From Fragum whitleyi (lineage: Eukaryota > Mollusca > Bivalvia > Cardiida > Cardiidae): 64,000 bases of DNA. A program made the position numbers and the translations under genes. The stretch spans positions 30,685,577 through 30,749,576 of the forward strand of contig OX411557.1 in NCBI GenBank assembly GCA_948146395.1. Direction: 5' to 3'. Below the pieces are notes generated by a model, which had not been told where the DNA came from, made no database searches, and saw nothing but the letters and a program-made list of their open reading frames with translations. Shown piece after piece: positions 35,465 to 47,056 of the stretch (positions are counted from its first letter, which is position 1; each line of letters begins with the position of its first letter).

Positions 35465-35738
35465 ATGCCCCCGTATCGAGAGATCGGGGGCATATTGTTT
35501 TACTCATGTCCGTCCGTCTGTCTGTCTGTCCGTCTGTCTGTCCGAAAACTTAACCTTGCCAATATCTTCAAGCCTATTCAAGATACAAAGATAATATTTG
35601 GCATGATGATAGATCTCAATGATCCGCATCCGCTGGTACCAAAGTCAAGGTCATGTGACAAGGTCAAACTCATCTGTCAAGGTCAATCTTTGAAAAAAAG
35701 CCGTTACGGGGGCGTTCATGGTTCACAAACACATCTTG
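35465..35738 (+). mobile_element. Helentron-like element, family D (short)
   Basis: ATGCCCCCGTATCGAGAGAT with hairpin partner ATCGGGGGCAT, CCGTCCGTCTGTCTGTC run, one unit, ACGGGGGCGTTCATGG near the end, CATCTTG before TTT. Confidence 0.72.
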
Positions 35739-35885
35739 TTTATGTAAATGTTGAAATGTCTATAGTTACTAAATTAAACTTAATTATTTTGTCTCTCATT
35801 AGTCGGCAAAAGTGCTTATAGTTACTTACTCCTATCTTAGATTCAAAAAAATAAAAAAAGATTTAAACTTGTTTTTTAACTTCAG

Positions 35886-35946
35886 TCCTACCTATGACAT
35901 GGTTGCTCTCACTCTTCATGAGGCTGATCCTGGTCACCATTTACAG
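35886..35946 (+). CDS. DUF885 domain 2, HEADPGHH exon
   Basis: 61 nt. PTYDMVALTLHEADPGHHLQ, the signature intact as in domain 1. Donor gtgggt, followed 15 bp later by a TTAA palindromic element. Confidence 0.95.
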
Positions 35947-35960
35947 GTGGGTAATATTAA

Positions 35961-36114
35961 AAAAGTGGACCTGTAATAGTTGGGCAATATTTCAGAACTC
36001 TTGATCTTTTACAATGATAACTGAGGTTTTCTTATGAAATCATAGGAAACCTGGGTAACTCTGTTAAAGTTCATGACTTCCGAAACGTTGCAGAACTATT
36101 ATGGGTCCACTTCC
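35961..36114. mobile_element. TTAA palindromic MITE, copy 6
   Basis: Between TTAA at 35957-35960 and 36115-36118; AAAAGTGGACCTGTAATAG / ATGGGTCCACTTCC. Confidence 0.8.
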
Positions 36115-36304
36115 TTAAATAGAAAGCAATTTAATTTCAGTGTAAGAAAAAGAATATTAAATGAGTGATCATGAAATGCTTACATATTTGAATGAGTCAG
36201 TAAGCAGATAAAATCGAGGCTTGGCTAAGAGGAAATGCTCCATAAAATACACCTTAGTGTGTTATATTGAAAATATTCAATAGGGTTATTTCACTCTTGC
36301 AAAT

Positions 36305-36380
36305 CGATGGCTCAGCACGAAACAGTTGTAACTCCCTATATGTTTATAGGGAGTTACAATCGTTTCGCACTGAGCCATCG
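36305..36380. repeat. 76 nt foldback hairpin
   Basis: CGATGGCTCAGCACGAAAC... pairs with ...GTTTCGCACTGAGCCATCG; core GTTGTAACTCCCTATA / TATAGGGAGTTACAAT. Pre-miRNA size, but related copies elsewhere in the window suggest a repeat. Confidence 0.85.
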
Positions 36381-37131
36381 AAATAAGATCATATTATAAT
36401 CAGGGCTTGTTCTAGTTTTATCTAAGTGTCAAAAATGCTGTTGAAGGGATCTAAACAGTCAAAAGAGTAGATAAAATTGGTATATATTTTTAAGTTTTGC
36501 TAATGAATTTTTTCAATTATCGCTTTCATATCTTTATTAGAGATTCAGGTCAATATGGATTTGAATCTCTTATAAAGATACGAGGGAAACAATTCATTCT
36601 AATAAATTTACAATTTGCACTGGTTTTGAGATGCAATACGAAAAAAAATGATGGGTCAAAATGAACCCTCTTGATAGAAAAATTTAAGATTCAAAACCAG
36701 ATATTTTCACATTAATCAGGGTTTAAATCATGGTATAAGGGTCAAACACCAACCCTGATTATTTACAGTTATTTTTTAGTATTTAATGAATACAACAGCA
36801 TGAGCATATAATTAAAAGTGAATTGTCGGTTATTGTTTAACTTATGAACAAAGGCTTTCAAAGTTTAATTGAGTTTGACAATCCAACAATTTCAAAGATG
36901 TGCAAGGCAAAGCATCTTGCCAGCATGTGGACTGTGCTACACTCTGAATATAGATAAGACCTTAATCCCTTTTAAGGTGGCCAAAATATTTTGTATTGTA
37001 ATGTGTGGTTAGCTAGGTTACTGAATGTGTGTGCCTCTCACACATGTGAAATTGTTGGAAATGTCATGGACCGACTCTATTAATAAAACACTAATTAGTG
37101 TAGAAAAATTGAACAAAAGCTTTTAGTTTAT

Positions 37132-38328
37132 TAGTCCCCCACCAGTTACCGGTTGGGGGACTATAGGTTTGCTCGATTCCGTCCGTCTGTCCGTCCGTCC
37201 GTCTGTCCGTCACACTTTTGTCCGGGCTATATCTTCTAAACCATATGTGCTAGCAACTTCAAACTTGGTACACTTATAGATCTCATTGAGGAGAAGTGTC
37301 ATGTTCAAGAACCGTTACTCTGCCATGCCCACTTTTTGAGTTATTGCCCTTTGTTGTTTTTAGCCTTACATTCTTGTCCGGAACATATCTCCTCAACTAT
37401 TTGTTCTAGCAACTTCAAACTTTGTACACTTATAGATCTCATTGAGGAGAAGTGTCATGTTGAAGAACCGTTACTCTGCCACGCCCACTTTTTGAGTTAT
37501 TGCCCTTTGTTGTTTTTAGCCTTACATTCTTGTCCAGAACATATATCCTAAACTATGTGTGCTAGCAACTTCAAACTTTGTACACTTATAGATCTCATTG
37601 AGGAGAAGTGTCATGTTCAAGAACCGTTACTCTGCCACGCCCACTTTTTGAGTTATTGCCCTTTGTTGTTTTTAGCCTTACATTCTTGTCCGGATCATAT
37701 CTCCTAAACCATAAGTGCTAGCAACTTCAAACTTTGTCCACTTATAGATCTTATTAAGGACAAGTGTCATGTACAAGAACTGTTACTCTGCCATGTCCAC
37801 TTTTTGAGTTATTGCCCTTTGTTGTTTTTAGTCTTACATTCTTGTCCGAATCATATCTCCTAAACTATAAGTGCTAGCAACTTTAAACTTTGTACACCTA
37901 TAGATCTCATTGAGGACAAGTGTCATGTACAAGAACTGTTACACCGCCACACCCACTTTTTGAGATATTGCCCTTTGTTGTTTTTACCTTTACATTTTTG
38001 TCCGGAACATATCTTCTAAACCATAAGTGCTAGAAACTTCAAACTTGCTACACTTATAGATATCATTGAGGACAAGTGTCATGTTCAGGAACTGTCACTC
38101 TGCCATGTCCACTTTTTGAGTTATTGCCCTTTGTTGTTTCTATCCTTACATTTTTGTCCCGTACTTATCTCCTAAACTATAAGCCTTAGCAACTTCAAAC
38201 TTTGTACACTGGTAGATCTCATTGAGAAGAAGATCTAGTAAGTAGGAGATATATTATAAGAAAGGATTTTTTGTTATCCGGTGGGGGACTCCTGTATTGC
38301 ATCGCAATACGACATGCACTTGTTCTAG
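37132..38328 (+). mobile_element. Helentron-like element, family E
   Basis: Starts TTAGTCCCCCACCAGTTACC with hairpin partner GGTTGGGGGACT, CCGTCCGTCCGTC run, six units of about 160 bp (TTTTTGAGTTATTGCCCTTT), GGTGGGGGACTCC near the end, hairpin TTGCATCGCAA, CTTGTTCTAG before TTT. The 71-codon ORF is unit sequence. Confidence 0.82.
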
Positions 38329-38515
38329 TTTATTTCAGCTCATCTATAATGAAAGTTTAACTCATGAATTTGCTCTCAAAGACTTGATCAAGATGCTCCT
38401 TTTTTCCCAATCAAGAGACACTAGCAAAAACCCACTGCTACACAATATTGTAAAAGAGACTAAAGTTTCTTTACTTCTTTTTACTTGTAACCTCATAAAC
38501 AAATTATTGTTGTAG

Positions 38516-38626
38516 GATACCTATGCCCAAGCATCAGCCTCTATGCCAGTATTCAGAAGAGTTTTAGATTATACCAAGTATTTTGCCGTTCCTGTACATT
38601 TCCCATTCTACACAGCTTATACAGAG
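38516..38626 (+). CDS. DUF885 domain 2, exon ending in TAYTE
   Basis: 111 nt, phase 0. DTYAQASASMPVFRRVLDYT then YFAVPVHFPFYTAYTE. The acceptor ttgtag lies about 190 bp past a Helentron-like element. Confidence 0.93.
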
Positions 38627-38684
38627 GTAATTGATGGATCTATGGCCACTCCCCTTGGCCGCAATCATGAATATGGAATTATCG

Positions 38685-38908
38685 AGCCGCCGTCATTGCG
38701 CAGTTGGTAGCTCGTCGGACTGTCATTCTAGAGGTCCTGGATTGGATCCCCGACTGCGTCACTCATTCTTTCCGACTATTCATGTCTAACCAATGGGTTG
38801 ATAATTGTAGACCTATGTGAGATAGCATCTGGAGGCTAGGAAAGCCTCCATGATATAACTGAAAAAATGTTGAAAGTGGCGTAAAACTCCATTCGATAAA
38901 TCAATCAC
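38685..38908 (+). mobile_element. tRNA-derived SINE
   Basis: The head carries box A-like TTGCGCAGTTGGTAG and box B-like GGTCCTGGATTGGATCCC at tRNA spacing. The body has ccaatgggttgataattgta and the tail ttgaaagtggcgtaaaactc, a tail type I associate with molluscan SINEs (from memory). Not a functional tRNA: no clean cloverleaf. Confidence 0.75.
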
Positions 38909-39604
38909 TTGTGTCTGACTTCTCTAACATAGCTTTTTCTACCCGCCAAGAAGTACATTTATGAAGCCACTTGTCCATGGACAACTTGTCCATGGACAAG
39001 TAAGAACCTTAATAAATCTTGGAATAGAACTAAATTATCTCAGAGATCGGTTAGCCAAATGTATGTTGCAAAGGGTAGAAAACAATGTTTTAGTGAAGAA
39101 AATGCTGAGTTCCAGCTTTTTCTTTTTTAAAAAACAATGTTTTCTCGAAATCTATCTATTCTCCTTTCTTTGCGAACAAGTGAATATAGATCCTGAACAA
39201 GTAGAAAATCACCTTTAACTTGTCCAGGGAATCCAGATTTCCACACCCCTGACACACTCTTCAAATATTTAAATTTCTTGAAACAAAGTGCAAACTATAA
39301 GCGGCCAAGTAAGCATTGAGTCATGATGTTTAAGAAGCCCATTTACGAAATGTCAGAATTCATCAGCCATGACATTTAAAATGAATGTTTTATCTGTTGT
39401 TTTTGTTTATTGGTAGCAGCAATCTGCATAATAGTTAAAGTAATACAAAAATAATATTTTAGAATTTAATTTAGAATAGACTTGCCTTAAGCTAATTTCA
39501 CATTAGTTTAATTAAGTTTTAAACAGAATACAAATAATAAAGCATGGTATTTATCCCAGAAAAATACGTTCTTGTCTCTGTAATACTCTACACTTTGATT
39601 TCAG
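38909..39604. other. Intron stretch, nothing recognised
   Basis: An 85-codon ORF from 38961 includes a small duplication (cttgtccatggaca twice) and has no recognisable domain. Confidence 0.5.
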
Positions 39605-39675
39605 GGTTGGGCACTGTATGCAGAATCCCTCGGCGAAAAGGACTATTTGAATATATACCAGGATGATTATGAACT
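39605..39675 (+). CDS. DUF885 domain 2, GWALY exon
   Basis: 71 nt. GWALYAESLGEKDYLNIYQD and the start of DYEL. Completes EGWALYAE with the preceding Glu. Donor gtaatt; unspliced reading would stop at once (TAA). Confidence 0.93.
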
Positions 39676-39800
39676 GTAATTATTTCTTTTGTTGTATTAC
39701 ACATTTGCCTTTTATTAAGTAAAACAACTTAGAAAGGGTTTATAAGGTTTGTAATGGTAGGTGAACGTTTGAAAAAAACTAAAACATTTATTGACATCTT

Positions 39801-40312
39801 TAGCTCAACTGACACATGGTGCTCGAGGTGAGCTTTTGTGATCATTGAATGTCAGTAGTCTGTCGTTCGTTGTGCATCGTCTGTCATCAGACATCAACAA
39901 CTAAAGTGTTAACACTCTAGAGGCCACAAATATGGTCAAATATTCATGAAACTTGGTCAGAATGTTCTTCGGGTCACAAGGAGGAACCCTATAGAAAATG
40001 GGAATGATCCCTGCCATATCATGGGAAAAAGCGCCTTATGACAATTTTCTTGTTTACACTCTAGGGGACTCAAAATATGGCCCTATCTTCTTGAAACTTA
40101 GTCAGAATGTTTGTCCGATCACAAGGATGAAGCCTATTGAAAATGAGAAGGATCCATGCCATAGCATGGAAATAGGGATGTTAATGACAATTTTCTCATT
40201 AACAGTCTCAGAGGACTCAAATTGTAAAAGTACAACTTTGCTGGAAAATTTTATTTATTAAATGAGACAAAGATACGAAGGTGGGCAATATAGGACCATC
40301 ATAGTCCTCTTG
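39801..40312 (+). mobile_element. Helentron-like element, family B, copy 5
   Basis: Starts TAGCTCAACTGACACATGGT with partner GAGGTGAGCTTT, two units (ATGAAACTTGGTCAGAATGTTC), ends GGTGGGCAATATAGGACCAT, hairpin AGGACCATCATAGTCCT, CTTG before TT. Confidence 0.7.
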
Positions 40313-40636
40313 TTATTGCCCTGTTCACATTTATTCATTGATTTAGATTACTATGCAATAATTAGAGTTCTATAATAATTGCGAAAAAAACTGTCAGCAA
40401 AATTTAATGACCCCTCAACCCCCTCAGATACTCCTTTCCCCTTTATCTTCCCCCCGTATCTCATCAAATACTTTAAAAACTTACGATACAATGCTTATAT
40501 TATTTTGAATATTGCATTAATACCTTGATAACATGTTCATGGTCACCTGGCTACTTCAAGGTCAACTGTCTATGTCAAAGGCCTTTTTGATGATTTTCTT
40601 TCTTCACAAACACAGCATATTTTGACAATGTTACAG

Positions 40637-40708
40637 TATGGGGAGATACAGTTTAGAGATATTTCGAGCTTGTCGTCTGGTAGTGGATACAGGTCTACAT
40701 CATTACAA
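40637..40708 (+). CDS. DUF885 domain 2, RLVVDTGLH exon
   Basis: 72 nt between gttacag and gtaagt. MGRYSLEIFRACRLVVDTGL then HHY. Same length and phases as domain 1. Confidence 0.93.
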
Positions 40709-41082
40709 GTAAGTCTATATATCAATTTCATAGGCGTGACTAGGATTTTGAAATTTATATGCATTCAGCAGTTGACATCAAAGAATATATGAGATCAGGG
40801 TTATATGTGGACTGTGACAAAAAAATAAATGCCCTCCATCGGCTCCCCTTTTGTTGGTGAATAATCAAACCATTGTAACTACAGCTTGAATAAGCTGTAG
40901 TTTCCATGTTATGATCACTGATCAAGGAAATTTATCCAAAGAGGATATTCACACTTGTGTAATGTGTGTTATGGTAGTTACACCCTTAAATTTCCTTTAC
41001 TATAAGTTTTTATGGATATAACAAAAGAAATCATATGTATAGAAAATGAAAATTCCCAAAGAAGTCCTTTAATTATTTTTCC

Positions 41083-41350
41083 ATCTCACCTGAGCACAAA
41101 CTGCTCATGCTGAGCTAATGTGATGCAGTTGTGTCCTTCATTCATTGTCATATGTCAACATCTTGTGTGCAATATAGAAGCCATAGTTTTAGCTAAAATG
41201 ACTTGAATGTTGTTCAGAATGTTTGTCTTGATGATAGCTTAGATGGGTTAGAAATTGGTTCAAGGAGGGTATAAAAAACAGGTCACAAGGTCCAACAGTC
41301 ATCAGAATGATTCAAAGTGTTAGGAAAATAGGGCTTAGTGAAAATTTGAT
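41083..41350 (+). mobile_element. Helentron-like fragment, family B, 5' part
   Basis: ATCTCACCTGAGCACAAACTGC ... GCTGAGCTAATG start recognisable; 3' end not found. Confidence 0.45.
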
Positions 41351-41621
41351 TGAAACACTGCTATTTTCTTTATCCGAGTCCACCGTTTTCAACAGGTTTT
41401 TTTTTCAAACTTTTAAAAAAAATTAGCCCTTCATAAGGTTGGTTTTAGTAGTGTGAGAAATAAAAGTAATCTTTGGCAAAGTGTTCCAGCAAAATGTGAG
41501 AAAAATTGTCTTGTTTGTTATCTGCAATTGTTTCCTTTCAATTCCTTGCTTATAGAAAGTTATGCAACGCTTTATAAGTTAACAATTCCTAGTGCTATTA
41601 ATATGATAAATATTTTTCTAG

Positions 41622-41791
41622 TTGGACAAGAGAGAAGGCTGTTGAATACATGATGAACTTCACATCATTTACACAAGCGGCGATTGAAGTCGAGATTGAT
41701 CGTTACATAACCTGGCCTGGACAGGCTTGTGCATATAAAGTCGGAGAACTGAAAATAAGAGAACTGAGACAGAGGGCTCAACTGGAGCTAG
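41622..41791 (+). CDS. DUF885 domain 2, EIDRY / WPGQACAYK exon
   Basis: 170 nt. [55 protein letters not shown]. Acceptor ttttctag, donor gtaagt, phase 1 out. Confidence 0.95.
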
Positions 41792-41853
41792 GTAAGTTAA
41801 TAGATCAATGAATGAGTTGGGATAGATGGAATATAATAGGACTACTTCTACTT

Positions 41854-42335
41854 TTATGTGACATCCCTTACTAAAAGAGACCATCTGAGAGCTCTCTAAT
41901 ATTGAGTCTGTGCGTGACATTTCCAACAATTCTGTATGTGCCTGAACCGCAAACAGTCCTATACTGTAGATATAAAATCACCTGATTGTCTTCACATACT
42001 TTGAGACATTATCAACAAAATGCACAGTGAAGACTCTGGTCAGACTGTGCGGATGCATGAGCTGGTCGAAGTCTTTGCTTCGCACATACATGCATTTGAA
42101 ATTGTTGGAAATGTCATACACAAGCTCGTATAATAAGTGTTTGTAAAAAAGGATTTGATCAAGCAGCAGTCATCAATTAAAAGAGAGGTTTGAAAATCAT
42201 TATGTAAGAAGGAATAATCTTTCCAGATTCAGATATTATGTAAATAGGGAAAAGTATTGTCCCTGGTCAGACAACACAATCCTCACTTTGTGCACTACCC
42301 AGATGTCCCCCATTTGTTTGACAGGTGGAACATTT
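41854..42335. repeat. Diverged TGTGAC-type repeat
   Basis: Opens tgtgacatcccttactaaaa, contains gtgacatttccaacaattct and attgttggaaatgtcat facing each other, and ends cagatgtcccccatttg. Confidence 0.45.
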
Positions 42336-42474
42336 CTTGTAAAGTGTATTTATTTCCTAGTAACGACAAATTCAACATTTAATACTAGAAAAGTATGGAA
42401 GTTAAAACTGTTAACCTAACAGGTTGATAGATCTCACCATGAATGTGCAGAACCAAGATATATGTATATTTTAG

Positions 42475-42582
42475 GAGAAGCATTTGATATTCGTGATTTT
42501 CACTCTGTATTGCTGACTAATGGGGCTGTGCCATTGAGCGTTCTAGAAAGGCTAGTTGATGACTGGATACAGAAAAATAAAG
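42475..42582 (+). CDS. DUF885 domain 2, last exon and linker
   Basis: 108 nt between attttag and gtaact. [20 protein letters not shown] then [15 protein letters not shown]. Phase 1 out, matching 48335. The linker to domain 3 is very short (about KNK-D). Confidence 0.9.
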
Positions 42583-42702
42583 GTAACTGCCATGCTTACT
42601 TTAATTTAGGTTGTATCTTGATTCCCCTGATAAAAACTTGTACAATAGTAATGGATATCTCTAAGCTATTTATAGAATAATATGTTAGTGTCTAAAAATA
42701 AC

Positions 42703-42794
42703 AATGTTATCTGGTTGAGGTTGGGAGAATTTATCATGATGAGGCTTTGCGGAGTCATGATAATTTCTAACATCTGAGACCTGATAACATTGAT
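42703..42794. repeat. Inverted repeat about 90 bp
   Basis: CAATGTTATCTGGTTGAGG... pairs with ...TGAGACCTGATAACATTG; inner AGAATTTATCATGA / TCATGATAATTTCT. Confidence 0.75.
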
Positions 42795-42840
42795 ACTTTA
42801 AGACACTTACATGTTATTCTATTTATCATGCAATCATTTT

Positions 42841-43631
42841 TATACACTGCCAGAGGCAGATGTAAATTGGCGTCATCTTCTCCATCTGTTCGTCCATCCA
42901 TCCGTCCATCTGTCCATCCGTCCACTTTTCTTGTCAACGCAACTCCTCCTAAGTTTCTGGCTGGATCTTCTTGAAACTTGGTCAATGTTATCACCTCAAA
43001 TGGTAGATGTGCATGAAGGAAGGATTTTATGGTTCGTTGATTTTTGCCTGAGTTATGCCCCCTAAAAACTTAGTCTCTGGGACTTATTGCCTCAGTTATG
43101 CCCCCTTAAAATTTAGTCTCTGGGGCTTATTGAAATTGCAGCCTTGCGAATGCAACTCTTCCTAAGCTTCTGGCTGGATCTAAATGAAACTTGGTAGATG
43201 TTATAACCGAAATTAGTAGATGAGCATGAAGTAAGGATTTTATGGTTCATTAATTTTACCCTAAATTATGCCCCCTTAAAACTTAGTATCTGGGGCTTAT
43301 TGAAATTGCAGCCTTTTGAACGCAACTCCTCCTTACATTTTGTCTTTATTAAAATGAAACTTGGTCAATGTCATCACCATAATTTGTAGATGTACATGGA
43401 TCAAGGATTTTATGGCTCATTTATTTCCCTGAATTATGCCCCCTTAAAACTTAGTGTCTGGGGCTTATTGAAATTGCAGCCTTGTGAAGGCAACTCCTCC
43501 TCACTTTTTGTCTTGATTTAAATGAAACTTGGTCATTTTGAATTTGGTTCTGTCAAAATAAGTAGTGTCTACAATTATTTTGGTGAAACAGCAGCAAAGT
43601 GGCGGCGTATATTGTGACTATGGCACTCTTG
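42841..43631 (+). mobile_element. Helentron-like element, family F
   Basis: TATACACTGCCAGAGGCAG start, CCATCCATCCGTCC run, four units of about 170 bp (TTATGCCCCCTTAAAACTTA), GTGGCGGCGTATA near the end, CTCTTG before TT. Confidence 0.68.
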
Positions 43632-43729
43632 TTCAGTGCTTTAAGATATAAACCCTTAAAAAATAAAAGAAATTTAGGTGAAAGTGTATGCAAATTGTTT
43701 TTAAAAATAGACTGTCTGATATCATGAAA

Positions 43730-43756
43730 TGGTAGCCGGCCTTAAGCCGGCTACCA
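43730..43756. repeat. Short perfect palindrome
   Basis: TGGTAGCCGGC-CTTAA-GCCGGCTACCA, 11 bp stem, 5 nt loop. Confidence 0.85.
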
Positions 43757-44265
43757 GTATGAATGCGTTTTTAATATGACTATGGGGAATTCGGGATGAA
43801 CCATTGTAAAGCGTCTTATTTATTAAAACATTGAAAAACGTTAAAACACAGGCTTGACCAAATGATTGCATATCTAAGACAGATTAATGATAGAAATTAT
43901 TGAGAGTTAAAAACACGATTTTTCTCATAAAATTAGATTTTGCAAATATTGTATAATTCAATAAAATTTATAGTCCCTTTTAACCGGTCGAATCTATTTT
44001 TAGCTTACCATTAATCGAAACGACACTCGGCTATTTCCGTAACCTGTAACAGCCAGTTGTTTGTAGTAAACTTGTCCCATCTGAGCTACCCTCCTATCTG
44101 TATCGATAGATTGAGACAGGCTCGCTAGTCAAAGTTGATCGTAGATTGGTTATGAGATTTCCGATCGGCTTATCATGTGACTGTTATAACCAGTTTCTCA
44201 ATCATAATGATTCAAAAATGGCCATCAGTCCACTTTAAAATAGGGAAACAGACCGGTCTATTTAA
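43757..44265. other. Intron stretch, nothing recognised
   Basis: Moderate GC, no repeat seen elsewhere in the window and no coding signal. Confidence 0.5.
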
Positions 44266-45937
44266 CAAGAGCTGTCGGAGGACAGCGAAGCTCGACTATT
44301 TCTAGTGCTGGATAGTAACAGCAAATCAATATCGACATTAGAAATTCAATAAAATTTAAGTCAAGAGAAAAGAATCTTTGTCTAGAGGCTGATATTTTGG
44401 TCACAGAAGACTGTGCATAGTTTAAAGGAAATATCTTTAGTAGGAACTGAAATGCAACCAACATAAACCAGTTGCACATAATAACATAACCAAGATTTTT
44501 AAGGACAAAAAGGGTTAAAATTCCACTAAATTAAATATCAGAGTAATTAATCTTTTTCTGTGGGCTAATATTATGGTCAAAGAAGCATATATAAAGTTTC
44601 CAAGCAACAGCTTTAGTAGATACAGATATTACAAATGTATATCAGTCGCACGTAAAAACTTAACCAAGATTTCTAAGCCCAAAAAGGGTTAAAAATCTAC
44701 TAAATTCAATATCAGGATAATGAATCTTTGTCTAGATGCTGATATTATGGTCACAGAAGCATGTGTAAAGTTTCAAAGCAATAGCTTTTATAGAAACAGA
44801 AATATTACACATAAACAACATTTGCACGTAGAAACTTAACCAAGATTTTGAAGTCCGAAAAGGGTTAAAATTTCACTAAATTCAATACTGTACAATTGAA
44901 TCTTTGTCAAAAGCCTGATATTTTGATCCTAGAAGCATGTGCAAAGTTTCCAAGCAATAGCTTTACTAGAATAAGAGATATAACTGATTTACAACATTTG
45001 CACATAAAAACTTAACCAGGAATTTCTAGGTCTGAAAAAGGTTAAAATTCAATGAAATTCAATATGAGAATAATTAATCTTTGTCTAGAAGCTGACATAA
45101 TGGTTTCAGAAGCATGTGTATAGTTTCCAAGTAAAAACCTAGGCAGAAATAGAGATATAACTGATATACAACATTTGCACGTAAAAACTTAACCAGGAAT
45201 TTCTAAGTCTGAAAAGGGTTAAAATTTGATGAAATTCAATATCAGAGCATTGAATCTTTGTCAAAAGGCTTATATTATGGTCACAGAAGCATGTGCATAG
45301 TCTGAAAGCAAAGGCTTTAGTAGAAATAGAGATATTACAGATATACAACATTTGCACGTTAAAACTTAACCAGGAATTTCTAAGACCGAAAAGGGTTAAA
45401 AATCCACTAAATTCAATACCATACAATTGAATCTTTGTCAAGAGGCTGATATTATGGTCACAGAAGCATGTGCAAAGTTTCAAAGCGATAGCTTTAGAAG
45501 AAATAGAGATATTACAGATATACAACATTTGCAAGTAAAAACTTAACCAAGATTTCTAAGCCAAAAAAGGGTTAAAATTCCACTAAATTCAAAATGAGAG
45601 TATTGAATCTTTGTCTAGAGGCTGATATTATGGTCACAGAAGCATGTGTAAAGTTTCAAAGCAATAGCTTTTATAGAAACAGAAATATTACAGATAAACA
45701 GCATTTGCACGTAAAAACTTAACCAAGATTTCTAAGTCCGAAATGGGTTAAAATTCCACTTAATTCAAAATGAGAGTATTGAATCTTTGTCTAGAGGCTG
45801 ATATTATGGTCACAGAAGCATGTGCAAAGTTTCAAAGCAATAGCTTCAGTAGAAATAGAGATACAGAAATACAACATTTGCACATAAAAACTTAACCAAG
45901 ATTTTCTAAGTCCGAAAAGGGTTAATCCGGGGGCATA
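44266..45937 (-). mobile_element. Helentron-like element with nine 176 bp units (- strand)
   Basis: On the - strand it starts TATGCCCCCGGATTAACCC and ends with hairpin GCTGTCCTCCGACAGC plus TCTTG before TT. Between them gaatctttgtctagaggctg recurs about every 176 bp (44371, 44550, 44720, 44899, 45077, 45252, 45430, 45604, 45780). The 131- and 64-codon ORFs are unit sequence. Confidence 0.75.
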
Positions 45938-46180
45938 GTTTGCAATCAGTTTGCACCATTTTGTCATCATGAACGCCTCTAACAAATGTGTTTTACATAC
46001 TGCATTTGCATTTATTTTTCACCATTGCAGTAAATAATTGGGCAAATGATATGCATTTAACTTGGAACTAATATCAGAATAAAGGGAATTTGTCTTTTGT
46101 TGTTGTTGTTGTTGTACATTTTTTTAAAATAAAGTTTGTTAATAAATTTTTAGCAAATTAAATTGTTTGAATTTATGAAC

Positions 46181-46361
46181 ACAGTCAAACCTGTCTTAAG
46201 CAAGCACCAAAGGGACTTTCAAAAAGTGCTTGCTTAAGACAGGTTCTTGCTTAATAGAGGTCAATTTCAGTACAATTGGTTCATTTGAGAACTCGGTAGC
46301 TGCTTGCTTAATACAGGTTGCTTGCTGAATACAGGTGGCCGCTAACACAGGTTTGACTGTA
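46181..46361. mobile_element. MITE with ACAGTCAAACC / GGTTTGACTGT ends
   Basis: 11 bp perfect terminal inverted repeats; inner CCTGTCTTAAGCAAGCAC / GTGCTTGCTTAAGACAGG hairpin. Confidence 0.8.
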
Positions 46362-46799
46362 TGTTAACTTGTAAAGTCATAACTATCCAGTCAGCTCGTG
46401 GAAAGTGGGATATACATGGCATGTTTATGCATGTGCGTTTGTCCCACAGTTTGTTTGTTAATATCTTTGATATTTATGAATAAACCTACATTATAGAATT
46501 TCAAACCCAATAGGCCAAATGCAATTGGAGATTCACATGTCCTATATAAAAGGAATATGGGTAAATGATAAATTGCTGTCCCAGTCTCTTCACATCTAAC
46601 ATGGCAAGTTATTTCATTTATGAAATATAAAGATATGAAATAAAAAGCAACTGGAAAACATAAATTTCGACACTACAGCTGAAACTTGTCTATTCAGTTA
46701 CCCTTGTACTGAGATTTGTAAATCAAAACGTCGGCAGTAAATGCATGATGTCAACAGTATATTATTAGCTCAACTATTTTCAAAGCAAACCCAAGGTAG

Positions 46800-46999
46800 T
46801 ATCACCCAGAGATCGTTGAGTCATATCATACCCCTTTATCCACTTAGATTTCATCTCAGCTACATGCTGCTCATTCTACAGTGTCTGCATAGGAGACAGA
46901 TACTTGGTGTCAAATGTACGAAAAAAGTTAGCTGAGTTGGAGTTCAAACTCATGATCCTGTCATTACTAGCCTTATGCAATACCGCTGAGCTATCTGGA
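46800..46999 (-). mobile_element. tRNA-derived SINE (- strand)
   Basis: On the - strand: box A-like GATAGCTCAGCGGTA, then box B-like GAGTTTGAACTCC about 45 nt on. The body runs left; its end is unclear. Confidence 0.55.
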
Positions 47000-47056
47000 T
47001 TAGGCTTCAAAATACTTGTACACTTGACAGTCTTAGATGTTTTGTTTCAATGTCAA

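Noticed and set aside
37336..37551. 71-codon ORF with repeated peptide
   Set aside because: Translation of the tandem units of a Helentron-like element.
38690..38765. Possible tRNA gene
   Set aside because: Box A and B-like motifs are present, but pairing is poor and a SINE body and tail follow.
45139..45534. 131-codon - strand ORF with internal repeats
   Set aside because: It is the 176 bp unit array read in one frame; units elsewhere in the array break the frame.
7667..45937. CRISPR array reading of the regularly spaced repeats
   Set aside because: Units are 140-180 bp, diverged and without unique spacers, in an animal genome with introns.
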